This document shows positions 17,959-26,046 of a stretch of 33,612 nucleotides of DNA, one piece after another. The notes beneath the pieces were generated by a model that was not told where the DNA came from, made no database searches, and saw only the letters and a list, made by a program, of their open reading frames with translations. Position 1 is the first letter of the stretch. The number at the start of each line of letters is the position of its first letter. This DNA is from Bacteroidales bacterium (lineage in GTDB: Bacteria; Bacteroidota; Bacteroidia; Bacteroidales; UBA932): contig JAQVBQ010000019.1 of the NCBI GenBank assembly GCA_028690215.1, positions 1-33,612 on the forward strand, read 5' to 3'. Both the position numbers and the translations under genes were made by a program.

Positions 17959-18580
17959 GAAAAAAGTTTCGATTCTATTAACTATTTTCTTTGCCGCGGT
18001 TGCTGTGACAGCCAACGCCCAGACAATCAACCCCAAGGTGATTGACAATTTTAATCCATCAACCGTCAGGGGCGTTTATGAGATAATCAGACACGTACCA
18101 TTGAATGAGGCAAAACAAGTTGAACTTGCCCGGGCAATAGAACAGGAAGACTCTCTTTTTGCAGATTTGCTGAGAAAGGAGCAGGTCTTGGGGACTATAA
18201 GTCAGAAAAAACTGAGTGACCTTCATAAAAAAAACATGCTCTCCATACTTTCCGAAGAGGAGATGGACCAGTACTACAGAGGGATCAGTGACACTGAAGC
18301 TGAAGCACTTGCAGTTACTGCAAGAGAGACAATCAATCCGCAGATAAACGGAGGATACCAGGACGGAAAATTCATTTACGCCTCTTTTTATAAGATTTAT
18401 CTTGAAAGCAAGGTTGCAGAGCTTAAATATTCCGACGACCCTGCCAGACTCAAGGCTGCTCTTAAAAAGATAAGGGAAGATGAGTTCAAGGTCCTGCTCG
18501 ATAAAAGCGGCATAGTAGCAACTGATGAGCTGAAAGGCTCCCGTGCATGGACATTCAAGCCAAACACTCCTGTCAGATAA
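17957..18580 (+). CDS. Secreted protein of unknown function (207 aa)
   Basis: I do not recognise this family. The start at 17957 gives a clean Sec signal peptide of 22 residues ending VTANAQ; the in-frame upstream Met at 17909 would add 16 residues in front of it and overlap the promoter. The mature protein (~185 residues) is charged and mostly helical in pattern, with repeated Lys/Glu/Leu heptad-like stretches such as LARAIEQEDSLFADLLRKEQ and ARLKAALKKIREDEFKVLL, and no Cys. It is probably periplasmic. It lies 21 bases upstream of the sulfatase gene on the same strand and may be the first gene of that operon. The nested inverted repeat over its promoter suggests tight control. Confidence 0.75.
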   Translation: MKKVSILLTIFFAAVAVTANAQTINPKVIDNFNPSTVRGVYEIIRHVPLNEAKQVELARAIEQEDSLFADLLRKEQVLGTISQKKLSDLHKKNMLSILSEEEMDQYYRGISDTEAEALAVTARETINPQINGGYQDGKFIYASFYKIYLESKVAELKYSDDPARLKAALKKIREDEFKVLLDKSGIVATDELKGSRAWTFKPNTPVR

Positions 18581-18601
18581 TCACCTCAAAATTGCAAAAC
18601 A

Positions 18602-20125
18602 ATGAACAAATCTATAATCAAGAAATCTTTCCTGAGTGCCGGAACAATTGCACTTGCCGGCTCCCTTCTTCCCGGAAACTGTTACGCGCAACAACCGAAG
18701 AAACCAAACATACTCTTTATTGCAATTGATGATTTGAGGCCTGTCATATCCGTATACGGAGACAAGAGTGCACACACTCCCAACTTTGACAGACTTGCAG
18801 CATACGGAGTGACATTCATGAATAACTATTGCCAACAGGCCCTCAGCGGACCTACAAGGGCAAGCCTCCTTACAGGGCTCCGCCCCGATCAGATAGGATG
18901 CTGGAGTCTTCAGGGGAATTTCAGGGTTAATAATCCGTCCGCCATAACCCTGCCCGAGAATTTCAAAAACAACGGCTACGAAACTGTCGGCATAGGAAAG
19001 GTATACCACCCGCTGGACAACAAAAAATACAGAAACGATCCTCAGTCGTGGAGTGTGCCATACATACAGCCTGCCGCTCCAACATATATGATAGCTGAGG
19101 GCAGAAAGGCAACAGAATGTGCCGATGTCCCTGACAACGCTTATGCAGACGGGCTTATAGCAGAGGCCGGTGTGGAAAACATCAAAAAGATGGCAAAATC
19201 AGAAAAGCCGTTTTTCCTTGCTGTAGGATTCAAGAAGCCTCATGCGCCATACGTTGCTCCAAAAAAATACTGGGACATGTATGATCGTGAAAAACTACCG
19301 CTGGCTGAGTTCCAGGAGATGACATCAGATCCTGTACTATACGCATACCACCCCTCAAACGAATTGAAGGTTTACTCCGACATCCCATCATTCCAAAGCT
19401 ATGAGGACACAAAGCACATGGATGAGGCGACTCAACGGAGGATAATTCATGCATACTACGCCTGCGTCTCATATATCGATGCTCAGATAGGAAAACTCCT
19501 TGACGAGCTTGAGAGTCAGGGGATAGCCGATAAAACTATAATCGTTCTCTGGAGCGATCACGGATACCATCTGGGAGACCACGGGTTGTGGAATAAACTC
19601 ACCAATTTTGAAGGCTCCACAAGGACCGCCTTTATGATTTGCGCCCCTGGTATGAAAAGAGGTGTGAAGAGCTCCTCAATAAGTGAATATGTTGACATTT
19701 ACCCTACTCTGTGTGAACTTGCAGGTGTTAAACCGGCATCTTACATTGACGGCAAAAGCCTTGTGCCTGTTTTAAAAAATCCGGCAGCCAAGGTAAAAGA
19801 GTATGCCTTCGGTCAATTCCACAGAGGAAATATACAGGGGTACTCATGCAGGGACAAACGTTACCGTCTTGTTGAATGGGTAAAGGATTTCAGGACATAC
19901 GTACCTTTCAACGGCAAGGAGGTTGTTGGCATAGAACTTTATGACTACTCCGTGGACCCTCTTGAAACACGCAATGAGGCACACAACCCCAAGTACCGGA
20001 AGATTCTTGAAAGAATGACCGATGAGATGCATAAATTCTATGCACGTCAATATGAGATTAGTAAAAATTACAAAATAGCCTCAAAATTCCCAATCGGAGC
20101 AGCCCCTGAGGATGATGGAGAGTAA
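18602..20125 (+). CDS. Serine-type sulfatase, iduronate-2-sulfatase-like
   Basis: A 507-residue sulfatase with an N-terminal Sec signal (GNCYAQ, residue ~30). NILFIAIDDLRP carries the metal ligands Asp43 and Asp44. The active-site signature is LSGPTRASLLTG, where Ser82 takes the place of the Cys found in many sulfatases, so this is an S-x-P-x-R enzyme needing conversion of Ser to formylglycine. KPFFLAVGFKKPHAPYVAP and LWSDHGYHLGDHG (Asp319, His320) are also typical of iduronate-2-sulfatase-like S1 enzymes. The following gene, which overlaps by 14 bases, encodes the anaerobic maturase. The sulfated substrate is unknown; no glycosaminoglycan lyase is present in the window. Action would be periplasmic. 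Confidence 0.93.
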   Translation: MNKSIIKKSFLSAGTIALAGSLLPGNCYAQQPKKPNILFIAIDDLRPVISVYGDKSAHTPNFDRLAAYGVTFMNNYCQQALSGPTRASLLTGLRPDQIGCWSLQGNFRVNNPSAITLPENFKNNGYETVGIGKVYHPLDNKKYRNDPQSWSVPYIQPAAPTYMIAEGRKATECADVPDNAYADGLIAEAGVENIKKMAKSEKPFFLAVGFKKPHAPYVAPKKYWDMYDREKLPLAEFQEMTSDPVLYAYHPSNELKVYSDIPSFQSYEDTKHMDEATQRRIIHAYYACVSYIDAQIGKLLDELESQGIADKTIIVLWSDHGYHLGDHGLWNKLTNFEGSTRTAFMICAPGMKRGVKSSSISEYVDIYPTLCELAGVKPASYIDGKSLVPVLKNPAAKVKEYAFGQFHRGNIQGYSCRDKRYRLVEWVKDFRTYVPFNGKEVVGIELYDYSVDPLETRNEAHNPKYRKILERMTDEMHKFYARQYEISKNYKIASKFPIGAAPEDDGE

Positions 20126-21371
20126 TAAGAAGACAATAACCCTGGACTATGCGGCAAGGAATGCAAACCCTGCCGCATTTTCCACTATGGTTAAGCCTGC
20201 AGGCTCTCTCTGCAACCTCGATTGCCACTATTGCTACTATCTTGACAAATCACTGCAGTATGACGGCAAACAACCGCTTATGAGTATTGAACTCCTGGAG
20301 CAATTTACCAGGCAATACATCGAAGCAAACGAAGTACCGGTGGTTACATTTCTCTGGCATGGAGGAGAACCGCTGATGCAGGGAATGGACTTCTATAAAA
20401 AGGCACTAGAGCTTCAGGATAAATACTCCTCCGGGAAAAGGATCGAGAATGTACTCCAGACAAACGGAACCCTACTCAATGAGGAGTGGTGCAAATTTTT
20501 CGCAAAGAATCACTTTCTGATCGGAATATCCATAGACGGTCCTAAAAATATACATGATGCCTTCCGGCTCAACAAGGCGGGGAAGCCCTCCTTCGAAAAG
20601 GTGATGAACGGGATTGCCCTTCTGAAGAGATACAAGGTCGAATTCAACACTCTTTCGGTGGTAAACAAGTTGTCAGAAGGGAGGGGCAGTGAGGTTTATC
20701 AGTTTCTGAAGAGTATCGGAAGCCAATATATGCAATTCCTGCCTGCCGTGGAACACATTGTTGAGATACCCGGAAGAAAGAGGGCTGTGATTGTTTCTCC
20801 GGACCATGAAGGTGCACGGATGGCCCCGTGGAGCGTATCTGCAGATGGATACGGAGAGTTTCTAAATGACATATTCGACATATGGGTTAGAAACGATGTA
20901 GGGCAATACTTTGTGCAGATTTTTGACTCAACGCTTGCCCAGTATTGCGGAATCCAGCCGGGACTATGCAGCATGAATGAGACCTGCGGGGAGGCTTTAA
21001 TAGTAGAGCACAATGGTGATGTTTACCCTTGCGACCACTTTGTCTATCCACAATTTAAGCTTGGAAACATTTCTGAAAAGAGTCTCAGGGAGATCTATCT
21101 CGGGCAAAAAAGATTTGACTTCGGCATGGACAAACGAAGCACCCTTCCGCAGGATTGTCTGTATTGTGAGTATTACCAACTTTGCAGGGGAGAGTGTCCC
21201 AAACACAGGTTCGAGCCGGTTTCATCCGGAGAGGGTAAAAGAAACACTCTCTGTGAAGGGTTCAAGCTATTCTTTAAACACACAGAGCCTTACATGAAAT
21301 ATATGCGTGACCTTCTGGCTGCAGGAAAACCAGCATATAACGTTATTCCATGGGCAAGAACAAATTTCTAA
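20112..21371 (+). CDS. Anaerobic sulfatase-maturating enzyme (radical SAM, SPASM)
   Basis: A 419-residue radical SAM enzyme. LCNLDCHYCYYLDK carries the CxxxCxxC cluster ligands Cys34, Cys38 and Cys41. FLWHGGEPLMQG and LQTNGTLL follow, as in anSME proteins. The C-terminal SPASM region has Cys in CGIQPGLC, CGEAL, YPCDHFVYPQFKLGN and CLYCEYYQLCRGECPKHR, fitting two auxiliary [4Fe-4S] clusters. It oxidises the active-site Ser or Cys of sulfatases to formylglycine in the cytoplasm before export. Its start overlaps the sulfatase stop (ATG at 20112, or the next Met at 20115), a clear sign of translational coupling and of a dedicated partner. It is followed after 49 bases by a small secreted protein gene. 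Confidence 0.94.
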   Translation: MMESNKKTITLDYAARNANPAAFSTMVKPAGSLCNLDCHYCYYLDKSLQYDGKQPLMSIELLEQFTRQYIEANEVPVVTFLWHGGEPLMQGMDFYKKALELQDKYSSGKRIENVLQTNGTLLNEEWCKFFAKNHFLIGISIDGPKNIHDAFRLNKAGKPSFEKVMNGIALLKRYKVEFNTLSVVNKLSEGRGSEVYQFLKSIGSQYMQFLPAVEHIVEIPGRKRAVIVSPDHEGARMAPWSVSADGYGEFLNDIFDIWVRNDVGQYFVQIFDSTLAQYCGIQPGLCSMNETCGEALIVEHNGDVYPCDHFVYPQFKLGNISEKSLREIYLGQKRFDFGMDKRSTLPQDCLYCEYYQLCRGECPKHRFEPVSSGEGKRNTLCEGFKLFFKHTEPYMKYMRDLLAAGKPAYNVIPWARTNF

Positions 21372-21420
21372 GCAACATCCGTTTTTTTTTAGTAAAATTG
21401 CAGTCACTAATGAAAACAAC

Positions 21421-21897
21421 ATGAAGTTAAGACATGTGTTTGTCACGGTTTTTTCTTTAATCATATGGTCTCTTTCATACGGACAGGAGTGGTCTGTAAA
21501 GGATATAGGTATAGGAATACTTGACACGTCCGAATATGACAAGGAGTTAAGAATTGTCAAAAAGGGCATCAAATGGTCTGAAAAGGAGCTGTACAATATC
21601 AGGCTCTCTCCCGGTACAGAAAAGGTCTTTGCAACCTGGGTCGCAGGGCCACCAACAAAAGACTTCCTTAACGCGAACGGGTTACCGGTCTGGTTGTGCG
21701 AATATGTAATCACATACCCCGATAAAAGAGTTGAAAAATTCGGCCCTTTTGGTTTTTACGAAGCGGGATTCAGCACGATGATCATCAATCCGAGCTATAA
21801 AATGCTCGGGAAATGGAAAATCGAGTACTTCATTGTAAACCGTGACACAAATGACAGGCGCCTTATAGGCACTAGCTTTTTCACCCTTTTCGAATAA
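21421..21897 (+). CDS. Small secreted protein of unknown function (158 aa)
   Basis: No family was recognised. The start at 21421 gives a Sec signal peptide (VFSLIIWSLSYGQ, ~22 residues). The longer frame back to 21307 overlaps the anSME gene and puts 38 unlikely residues in front of the signal. The mature part (~136 residues) has alternating polar/hydrophobic beta-strand patterns (VWLCEYVITYPDKRVEKFG, KWKIEYFIVNRDTNDRRLIG), suggesting a compact beta-sandwich. It contains one Cys. It follows the anSME gene by 49 bases on the same strand and may share its transcript, but a functional link to sulfatase activity is only a guess. Confidence 0.7.
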   Translation: MKLRHVFVTVFSLIIWSLSYGQEWSVKDIGIGILDTSEYDKELRIVKKGIKWSEKELYNIRLSPGTEKVFATWVAGPPTKDFLNANGLPVWLCEYVITYPDKRVEKFGPFGFYEAGFSTMIINPSYKMLGKWKIEYFIVNRDTNDRRLIGTSFFTLFE

Positions 21898-22016
21898 CAG
21901 GAATAAGCTGTATTTCACCTCTTTTCCAAATCTCCAATAATTAAAAAATTTGGACGGTGACCATTTTTTCCTTATATTTATTCTAGTCTACTTGATGTCA
22001 TTTAAAACACACATAT

Positions 22017-22409
22017 ATGAAAACTCTTACTCTAAACGTCAAGCAAAAAGAATTCGAAGAGATTGTTGCAGGGAAGAAGAGGATTGTGACACGTGATATC
22101 AAGCCGTCCAACTCCTCTAAATATATTGGGTTTGAAGACTTGATATCCCACACGAAGTACACAGAATGGGACTCAATACCAGATGGGACCCGGGACATTT
22201 ATGTACAACCCATCAAATATGATTCAATCATTCTCAAGCCATCCACCTATGAAGGAGAAAACCGGCCATCATACCATGTTGAGGTTAAGGAGGCGGAGGT
22301 CCTGTTTCTTATGGATGAGAACGAGACCCAGATTTTCAAAATAGAAAAGGGACAGGAGTATCCGGCAATGTGTATAGACTATTTCCTGGGATCTTCAATA
22401 CAGAAATAA
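22017..22409 (+). CDS. ASCH-domain-like protein
   Basis: A 130-residue soluble protein. The opening MKTLTLNVKQKEFEEIVAGK and the following RIVTRDIKP match the start of ASCH/PUA-like proteins, where a short lead helix and a GxKxxxxR-type motif bind RNA. It lacks a signal peptide or membrane segment, so it is cytoplasmic. Family members are thought to bind RNA or modified nucleotides, but none of the function is visible here. A 119-base gap separates it from the upstream gene, and a strong hairpin terminator starts 4 bases after its stop, so it is probably the last or only gene of its transcript. Confidence 0.6.
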   Translation: MKTLTLNVKQKEFEEIVAGKKRIVTRDIKPSNSSKYIGFEDLISHTKYTEWDSIPDGTRDIYVQPIKYDSIILKPSTYEGENRPSYHVEVKEAEVLFLMDENETQIFKIEKGQEYPAMCIDYFLGSSIQK

Positions 22410-22412
22410 ACG

Positions 22413-22439
22413 AGAACCCCGCCTTATAAGCGGGGTTCT
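22413..22439. terminator. Strong bidirectional hairpin terminator
   Basis: AGAACCCCGC at 22413-22422 and GCGGGGTTCT at 22430-22439 form a perfect 10-base-pair GC-rich stem with a 7-base loop. T-rich sequence follows on both strands (ATTTTAAATTT on plus, TTTATTTC on minus). It ends the plus-strand ASCH gene and could also end the minus-strand small ORF. Confidence 0.85.
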
Positions 22440-22463
22440 GTCATTTTAAATTTGCCTGCATTG

Positions 22464-22577
22464 TTATGCATGGCTTTTTTCTTCACGCTTGGCCATCTTG
22501 GCTGCGCGCTTCTCCTTAAGAGTCATCTTCGGCTCCTTTTTGGTAGATTTTTCTTTAGGTTCTTTTTCTTTTGACAT
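22464..22577 (-). CDS. Small Lys/Glu-rich protein (37 aa)
   Basis: This short frame runs from the ATG at 22577 to a TAA at 22464. The product is almost entirely Lys, Glu, Ala, Pro, Ser, Thr and Arg (MSKEKEPKEKSTKKEP, then MTLKEKRAAKMAKREE), with no Cys or aromatic residue, so it is highly charged and probably helical or disordered. It sits between a strong terminator and the cyclase-family gene on the same strand, in an otherwise empty stretch. Small charged proteins of this style occur in Bacteroidota and may bind nucleic acid, but I cannot name a family. The low-complexity composition means it could be chance. Confidence 0.5.
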   Translation of the reverse strand: MSKEKEPKEKSTKKEPKMTLKEKRAAKMAKREEKSHA

Positions 22578-22605
22578 AACCATACAGTTTAATTGTCAGG
22601 GTAAA

Positions 22606-22633
22606 GTTACAACATTAATTGTGAAGTTGTAAC
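22606..22633. repeat. 8-bp inverted repeat downstream of the cyclase gene
   Basis: GTTACAAC at 22606-22613 and GTTGTAAC at 22626-22633 are perfect inverted repeats with a 12-base loop, lying 6 bases beyond the cyclase stop and 28 bases before the small ORF on the minus strand. No T tract follows, so it is either a weak terminator or an operator for the small ORF. Confidence 0.4.
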
Positions 22634-22638
22634 CTAAT

Positions 22639-23445
22639 TTATCTACCGGGCATCCACGCCAATATTCTGAGTGGGGAACCGCTTCCTCCCTTTATTTTCA
22701 TTGGCGCAGCCACTACATAGAAACCTGTTGCCGGCAATATCTCAAGGTTTGCCAGGTTCTCATAGGCAGTGATATCGTTACCGCAAAGAAACCTGTGTGT
22801 TAGAAAATCCCCTGACTGTCCATAATCAATGCTTGGTGTGTCAATACCGACAGCCTTGATTTTCCGCTCTTTTACCAGCCACTCGGCTGCCTGAGGGGAC
22901 AATCCCGGAAAGTGGAGTTCCTCAACACCCTCCGCGCCGCTTTTTGTAGTTCCTGTGTACTCTTGTTTGTCTCCCCAGTACTTTCCGAATCCGGTTTTTA
23001 ATAAAACAATTGAACCCTCGGGAATTTTACCGTTTTCAGACTCCCATGAAATGAAATCTTCCGGTTGTATAAGATAGTCCCTGTTCTCGCCAGTCTTAGC
23101 CGATACATCTACCAATATACCCTCGCCTGTCAGCTCTTCAACAGGAACCTGTTCAATAGAGCGGCCTCCTTCAGCAAAATGTAGCGGAGCATCGAAATGT
23201 GTGCCTCCATGCTCCTCTGCGGCATATTTAAATGATGAGTAGAAGTACCCTTTGTCATTTATCCCGAAAGCAACAGTGTCATGGGTGAATGTCACATTTG
23301 TCGGCCAATAGACAGTACTCTCCTCGAAATCCCATGTAAGGTCAGCCCAATGGCCTTCAGAAAGCAGGCCGGCAATATCGGGATGCTTTGGAGTGCATGA
23401 TACTGCAAAGGCCAGAATTAATCCGAAAAAGAATTTAGTTTTCAT
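22639..23445 (-). CDS. Cyclase-family (KynB-like) metal-dependent hydrolase, lipoprotein
   Basis: A 268-residue protein with a lipoprotein signal ending FAVSC (Cys17). The signature HGGTHFDAP supplies the expected metal ligands His79, His83 and Asp85. The later segments VLLKTGFGKYW and AVGIDTPSIDYG also fit the cyclase family PF04199, which includes kynurenine formamidase KynB and polyketide-cyclase-annotated hydrolases. The export signal argues against a role in cytoplasmic tryptophan breakdown; amide or ester hydrolysis in the periplasm or at the surface is more likely. It has its own promoter, divergent from the ATP-grasp/radical SAM cluster. Its true substrate cannot be read from sequence. 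Confidence 0.88.
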   Translation of the reverse strand: MKTKFFFGLILAFAVSCTPKHPDIAGLLSEGHWADLTWDFEESTVYWPTNVTFTHDTVAFGINDKGYFYSSFKYAAEEHGGTHFDAPLHFAEGGRSIEQVPVEELTGEGILVDVSAKTGENRDYLIQPEDFISWESENGKIPEGSIVLLKTGFGKYWGDKQEYTGTTKSGAEGVEELHFPGLSPQAAEWLVKERKIKAVGIDTPSIDYGQSGDFLTHRFLCGNDITAYENLANLEILPATGFYVVAAPMKIKGGSGSPLRILAWMPGR

Positions 23446-23477
23446 TTGCCTAGATTTTTAGGATTTGTGTTTATATA

Positions 23478-23511
23478 CAAACTTACTCATGTTTTGCAGA
23501 TGTTCGGCAAA
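23478..23511 (-). promoter_or_regulatory. Bacteroidota-type promoter for the cyclase gene
   Basis: On the minus strand TTTG (23511-23508) is followed after 22 bases by TAAGTTTG (23485-23478), close to the TTTG / TAnnTTTG promoter layout. The -7 box lies 32 bases before the ATG at 23445. This is the best promoter match in the window. Confidence 0.55.
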
Positions 23512-23557
23512 TTATCCTTTCTTACATATAATATTTATCTTTATCAGACAATTAGAG

Positions 23558-24811
23558 ATGATGACAGAGCTTATAAGAAGATGCTTTCAGGAGGCAGCAG
23601 AAGAGAACATTCCCTATCTCTCACAGTGGTATATGGATAAACCGGCTATTATAACCGATGCCGGCTATAATAAACTCAAAAGGTTACAAACCTTGCTTTA
23701 TCGTGCAATATGCCACTTTGTTGAGAACTATGAAAAATATGAGTCAATATTTTGCCTTAATCAGAAAGCAAGAAGGATAGTCGAAATATGCAATGAAGGG
23801 AAACCTGGTTTGCCGGAAAACATATACAGACCGGGGACATACAGACCGGATTTTCTGTTTGACACAGATGGTAATCTGAAGATATGCGAGATCGGCGGGA
23901 GATTCCCTCTTAACGGCTATCTTGCTTCCGGTTTCTCGGAACTAATCGGTATGGAGCGTTTCCTGAAAAAGGAGAGTCAACTTAAAAAAAGAGAGGAGTA
24001 TTTAAGATTTCTTGCAGCTCTGTTTAATTACTGGAATCCTTCGGAAAAAAATCCATCTTTACCCGGCAGGATAACGGTCCTCAAAGGGGCAGACAGGCCA
24101 TGTGACATAAAATATTATATCCCATTTTTCAAAAAATTGGGAATTGAGGTTATTGCACTCTCTCCTCCCGAATTTCAAGAAAAGCCTAATATAATTGAAA
24201 ACTCTGCTGTTATAAATGAATTCAATCAAATGGAGATTGAATCTTTAAGCGAACACTCAGTTGGAATTCTCGCCCAATCCAATGCACTTAACGGCCTAAG
24301 GACAATCTTTCTCATTCACGACAAGCGATTTCTTGCCCTGTTGTGTGATGACAGTTTCCAGAGAGATTTCCTGGACAATTCGGAGAGAGAGTTCCTCAAT
24401 GGGTTTCTGATTCCCACATATACATACCTTCAGGAAGATTTTATGGAAAAGGCCCGGCACGATAAGGACCAATGGCTTCTCAAACACTCCCTGCTGGGCA
24501 AAAGTGAGAAGGTGTACGCAGGGGTACACTGCAGTGCCTCAGATTGGGAGGAGCTATACTCTTCGGGGAGTGTCAGAGATATGGTTCTCCAGCCATTTAT
24601 AAAACAGCGTAGAGTAAAAGCTTCAATAGGTAATGACCATTTCTGCGATTATGTTACAGGAACCCTGCTCTGCCTTGACAACAATTTCTTCGGTGCCGGG
24701 CTCTTCCGGACATCCTCCTTTGAGATAACAAACAGGAAGGATGACAGAAAAATTGCACAATGCTATTCAGAATCTTATATTTACAACGAAAAATACGATT
24801 TTATCATATAA
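23558..24811 (+). CDS. Putative circularly permuted ATP-grasp-like enzyme
   Basis: A 417-residue soluble protein. I start it at the Met pair at 23558/23561; the longer frame to 23465 reads through the divergent cyclase promoter. YRPGTYRPDFLFD and KICEIGGRFPLNGY (residues ~90-122) and LQPFIKQRRVKAS with DYVTGTLLCLDNNFFGAGLF near the C-terminus resemble uncharacterised proteins related to glutathionylspermidine-synthase-type ATP-grasp ligases, in which carboxylate residues bind Mg-ATP. Such enzymes join an amine to a carboxylate. The match is from memory of motif style, not a database hit. The gene opens a four-gene run and ends 5 bases before the radical SAM gene, so the two products probably act in one pathway. 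No signal peptide. Confidence 0.5.
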   Translation: MMTELIRRCFQEAAEENIPYLSQWYMDKPAIITDAGYNKLKRLQTLLYRAICHFVENYEKYESIFCLNQKARRIVEICNEGKPGLPENIYRPGTYRPDFLFDTDGNLKICEIGGRFPLNGYLASGFSELIGMERFLKKESQLKKREEYLRFLAALFNYWNPSEKNPSLPGRITVLKGADRPCDIKYYIPFFKKLGIEVIALSPPEFQEKPNIIENSAVINEFNQMEIESLSEHSVGILAQSNALNGLRTIFLIHDKRFLALLCDDSFQRDFLDNSEREFLNGFLIPTYTYLQEDFMEKARHDKDQWLLKHSLLGKSEKVYAGVHCSASDWEELYSSGSVRDMVLQPFIKQRRVKASIGNDHFCDYVTGTLLCLDNNFFGAGLFRTSSFEITNRKDDRKIAQCYSESYIYNEKYDFII

Positions 24812-24816
24812 CATCG

Positions 24817-26031
24817 ATGACAGAATTTAAAAAACTGACCAATCTAAAAACCTGCTACGAACTCGAAAATTTCAAACCTATAACCATAAACGCTAAACTG
24901 CTTGACAATCTCGGCATAGACTATCCTATTCCGGAAGACATTAACAGAGCATTGGAGGAGGGCTCTGAATGGTACCGGAATCTCTTTGAAAACAAGCTTC
25001 TCAATCCCGCTACAAGCTACAACCTTGTATTGACAGATCCGGAAAAGGAGCTGGAAATACACAACTATACAGGAATCTGCCCCACAAACGTACTTGAGGT
25101 CTCTCCCGCAGAGGGTTCTTGTTCTGTCGGGTGTCAGTATTGTCTGGTAACTGACGGGAAACATCTCAAAAAAATAGATGTTTTCAGCAACTACCGTGAA
25201 AAACTGGCATCTTCACTGCAGAGGAACCGTCATAGAAATATCTTTTACTACTTCTCCCCAAAGACGGAGGCTTTTTCCGAACCTCTTCTATACAGCGGAG
25301 TTGCACACGAAATAGTGAAGTGCTTCATTGAGCATTTCGAACTTTACCCTGACTCCGGTATCCGTATTTTCATCGCGACTAAAGCCGGATTGAAACACCT
25401 TGAATACAAACAGGAAGGTACTTCGGTCATAAATCTTATCTCCGGGATTGCCTCAAAGGTGCAGGTTAACGGCAGCATAGGCATAATGCCGTCATATCTC
25501 AGAAATATATTAGAGCCAAATGCAGCAGGAATAGATGAGAGGCTTGCGGCTCTCGACAGGCTGCGCTCCATAGGTGTGGCGGCTGAGTCGGTTCTGTGTC
25601 AACCGCTTTTTCTGCCTTATTTAGACAGGGATTCTGTAACTATGTTTATTAAAAAACTAGCTGCAGCCGGTATAAAAAACATCAAACCGGAGTTTTTTAC
25701 AGCCGACATACGCAACATAGTCCTTGTTTCCCAGTATATAAACCATTTCGACCCCGGAAAACTTGGCGAGTTTCTATATCCCTACCTGGTGGAAGGAAAC
25801 CTCAACCACATAAAACAACGCTCAAGGCTTGCCCCTGACCGTAAAACTTGCGTGGAGAAATTAAGGATGATTGACGAGATAGCCTGCGAGAATGGAATTT
25901 CCATAAGTATATGCAACTGGGTGAAAAGGGAACTGGGAAGCGTTGACGAATGGGTAAATCAGATAGACCGAAGTTCTTCTGCCAACGGATACAGATGCCT
26001 CGGATATCAAACCTCTCTTTTCAGGCAATAA
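24817..26031 (+). CDS. Radical SAM enzyme, spore photoproduct lyase-like in layout
   Basis: A 404-residue protein. The start at 24817 is 5 bases after the upstream stop; the longer frame to 24760 overlaps that gene. GSCSVGCQYCLV carries the CxxxCxxC ligands Cys102, Cys106 and Cys109. FYYFSPKTEAFSEPLL and IFIATKAGLKHL follow with a pattern like SplB-type enzymes (KTEPF and T-K motifs). A C-terminal GYRCLGYQTSLF holds a lone conserved-looking Cys. There is no SPASM-type Cys cluster. The first ~80 residues have no recognised domain. The organism type does not form spores, and the gene sits in a biosynthetic-looking operon, so DNA photoproduct repair is unlikely. A modification of a small molecule or peptide is more plausible. 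Confidence 0.75.
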   Translation: MTEFKKLTNLKTCYELENFKPITINAKLLDNLGIDYPIPEDINRALEEGSEWYRNLFENKLLNPATSYNLVLTDPEKELEIHNYTGICPTNVLEVSPAEGSCSVGCQYCLVTDGKHLKKIDVFSNYREKLASSLQRNRHRNIFYYFSPKTEAFSEPLLYSGVAHEIVKCFIEHFELYPDSGIRIFIATKAGLKHLEYKQEGTSVINLISGIASKVQVNGSIGIMPSYLRNILEPNAAGIDERLAALDRLRSIGVAAESVLCQPLFLPYLDRDSVTMFIKKLAAAGIKNIKPEFFTADIRNIVLVSQYINHFDPGKLGEFLYPYLVEGNLNHIKQRSRLAPDRKTCVEKLRMIDEIACENGISISICNWVKRELGSVDEWVNQIDRSSSANGYRCLGYQTSLFRQ

Positions 26032-26046
26032 GCCGATTAAAACAAA

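Noticed and set aside
23446-23557. A precursor peptide gene for a RiPP next to the radical SAM gene
   Set aside because: The gap contains the divergent promoter, and the open frames there read through it without a start context or peptide-like core. Gaps further along the cluster are only 5 and 15 bases.
24817-26031. Spore photoproduct lyase for DNA repair
   Set aside because: The motifs are only similar in layout, the organism type does not sporulate, and the operon context is biosynthetic.
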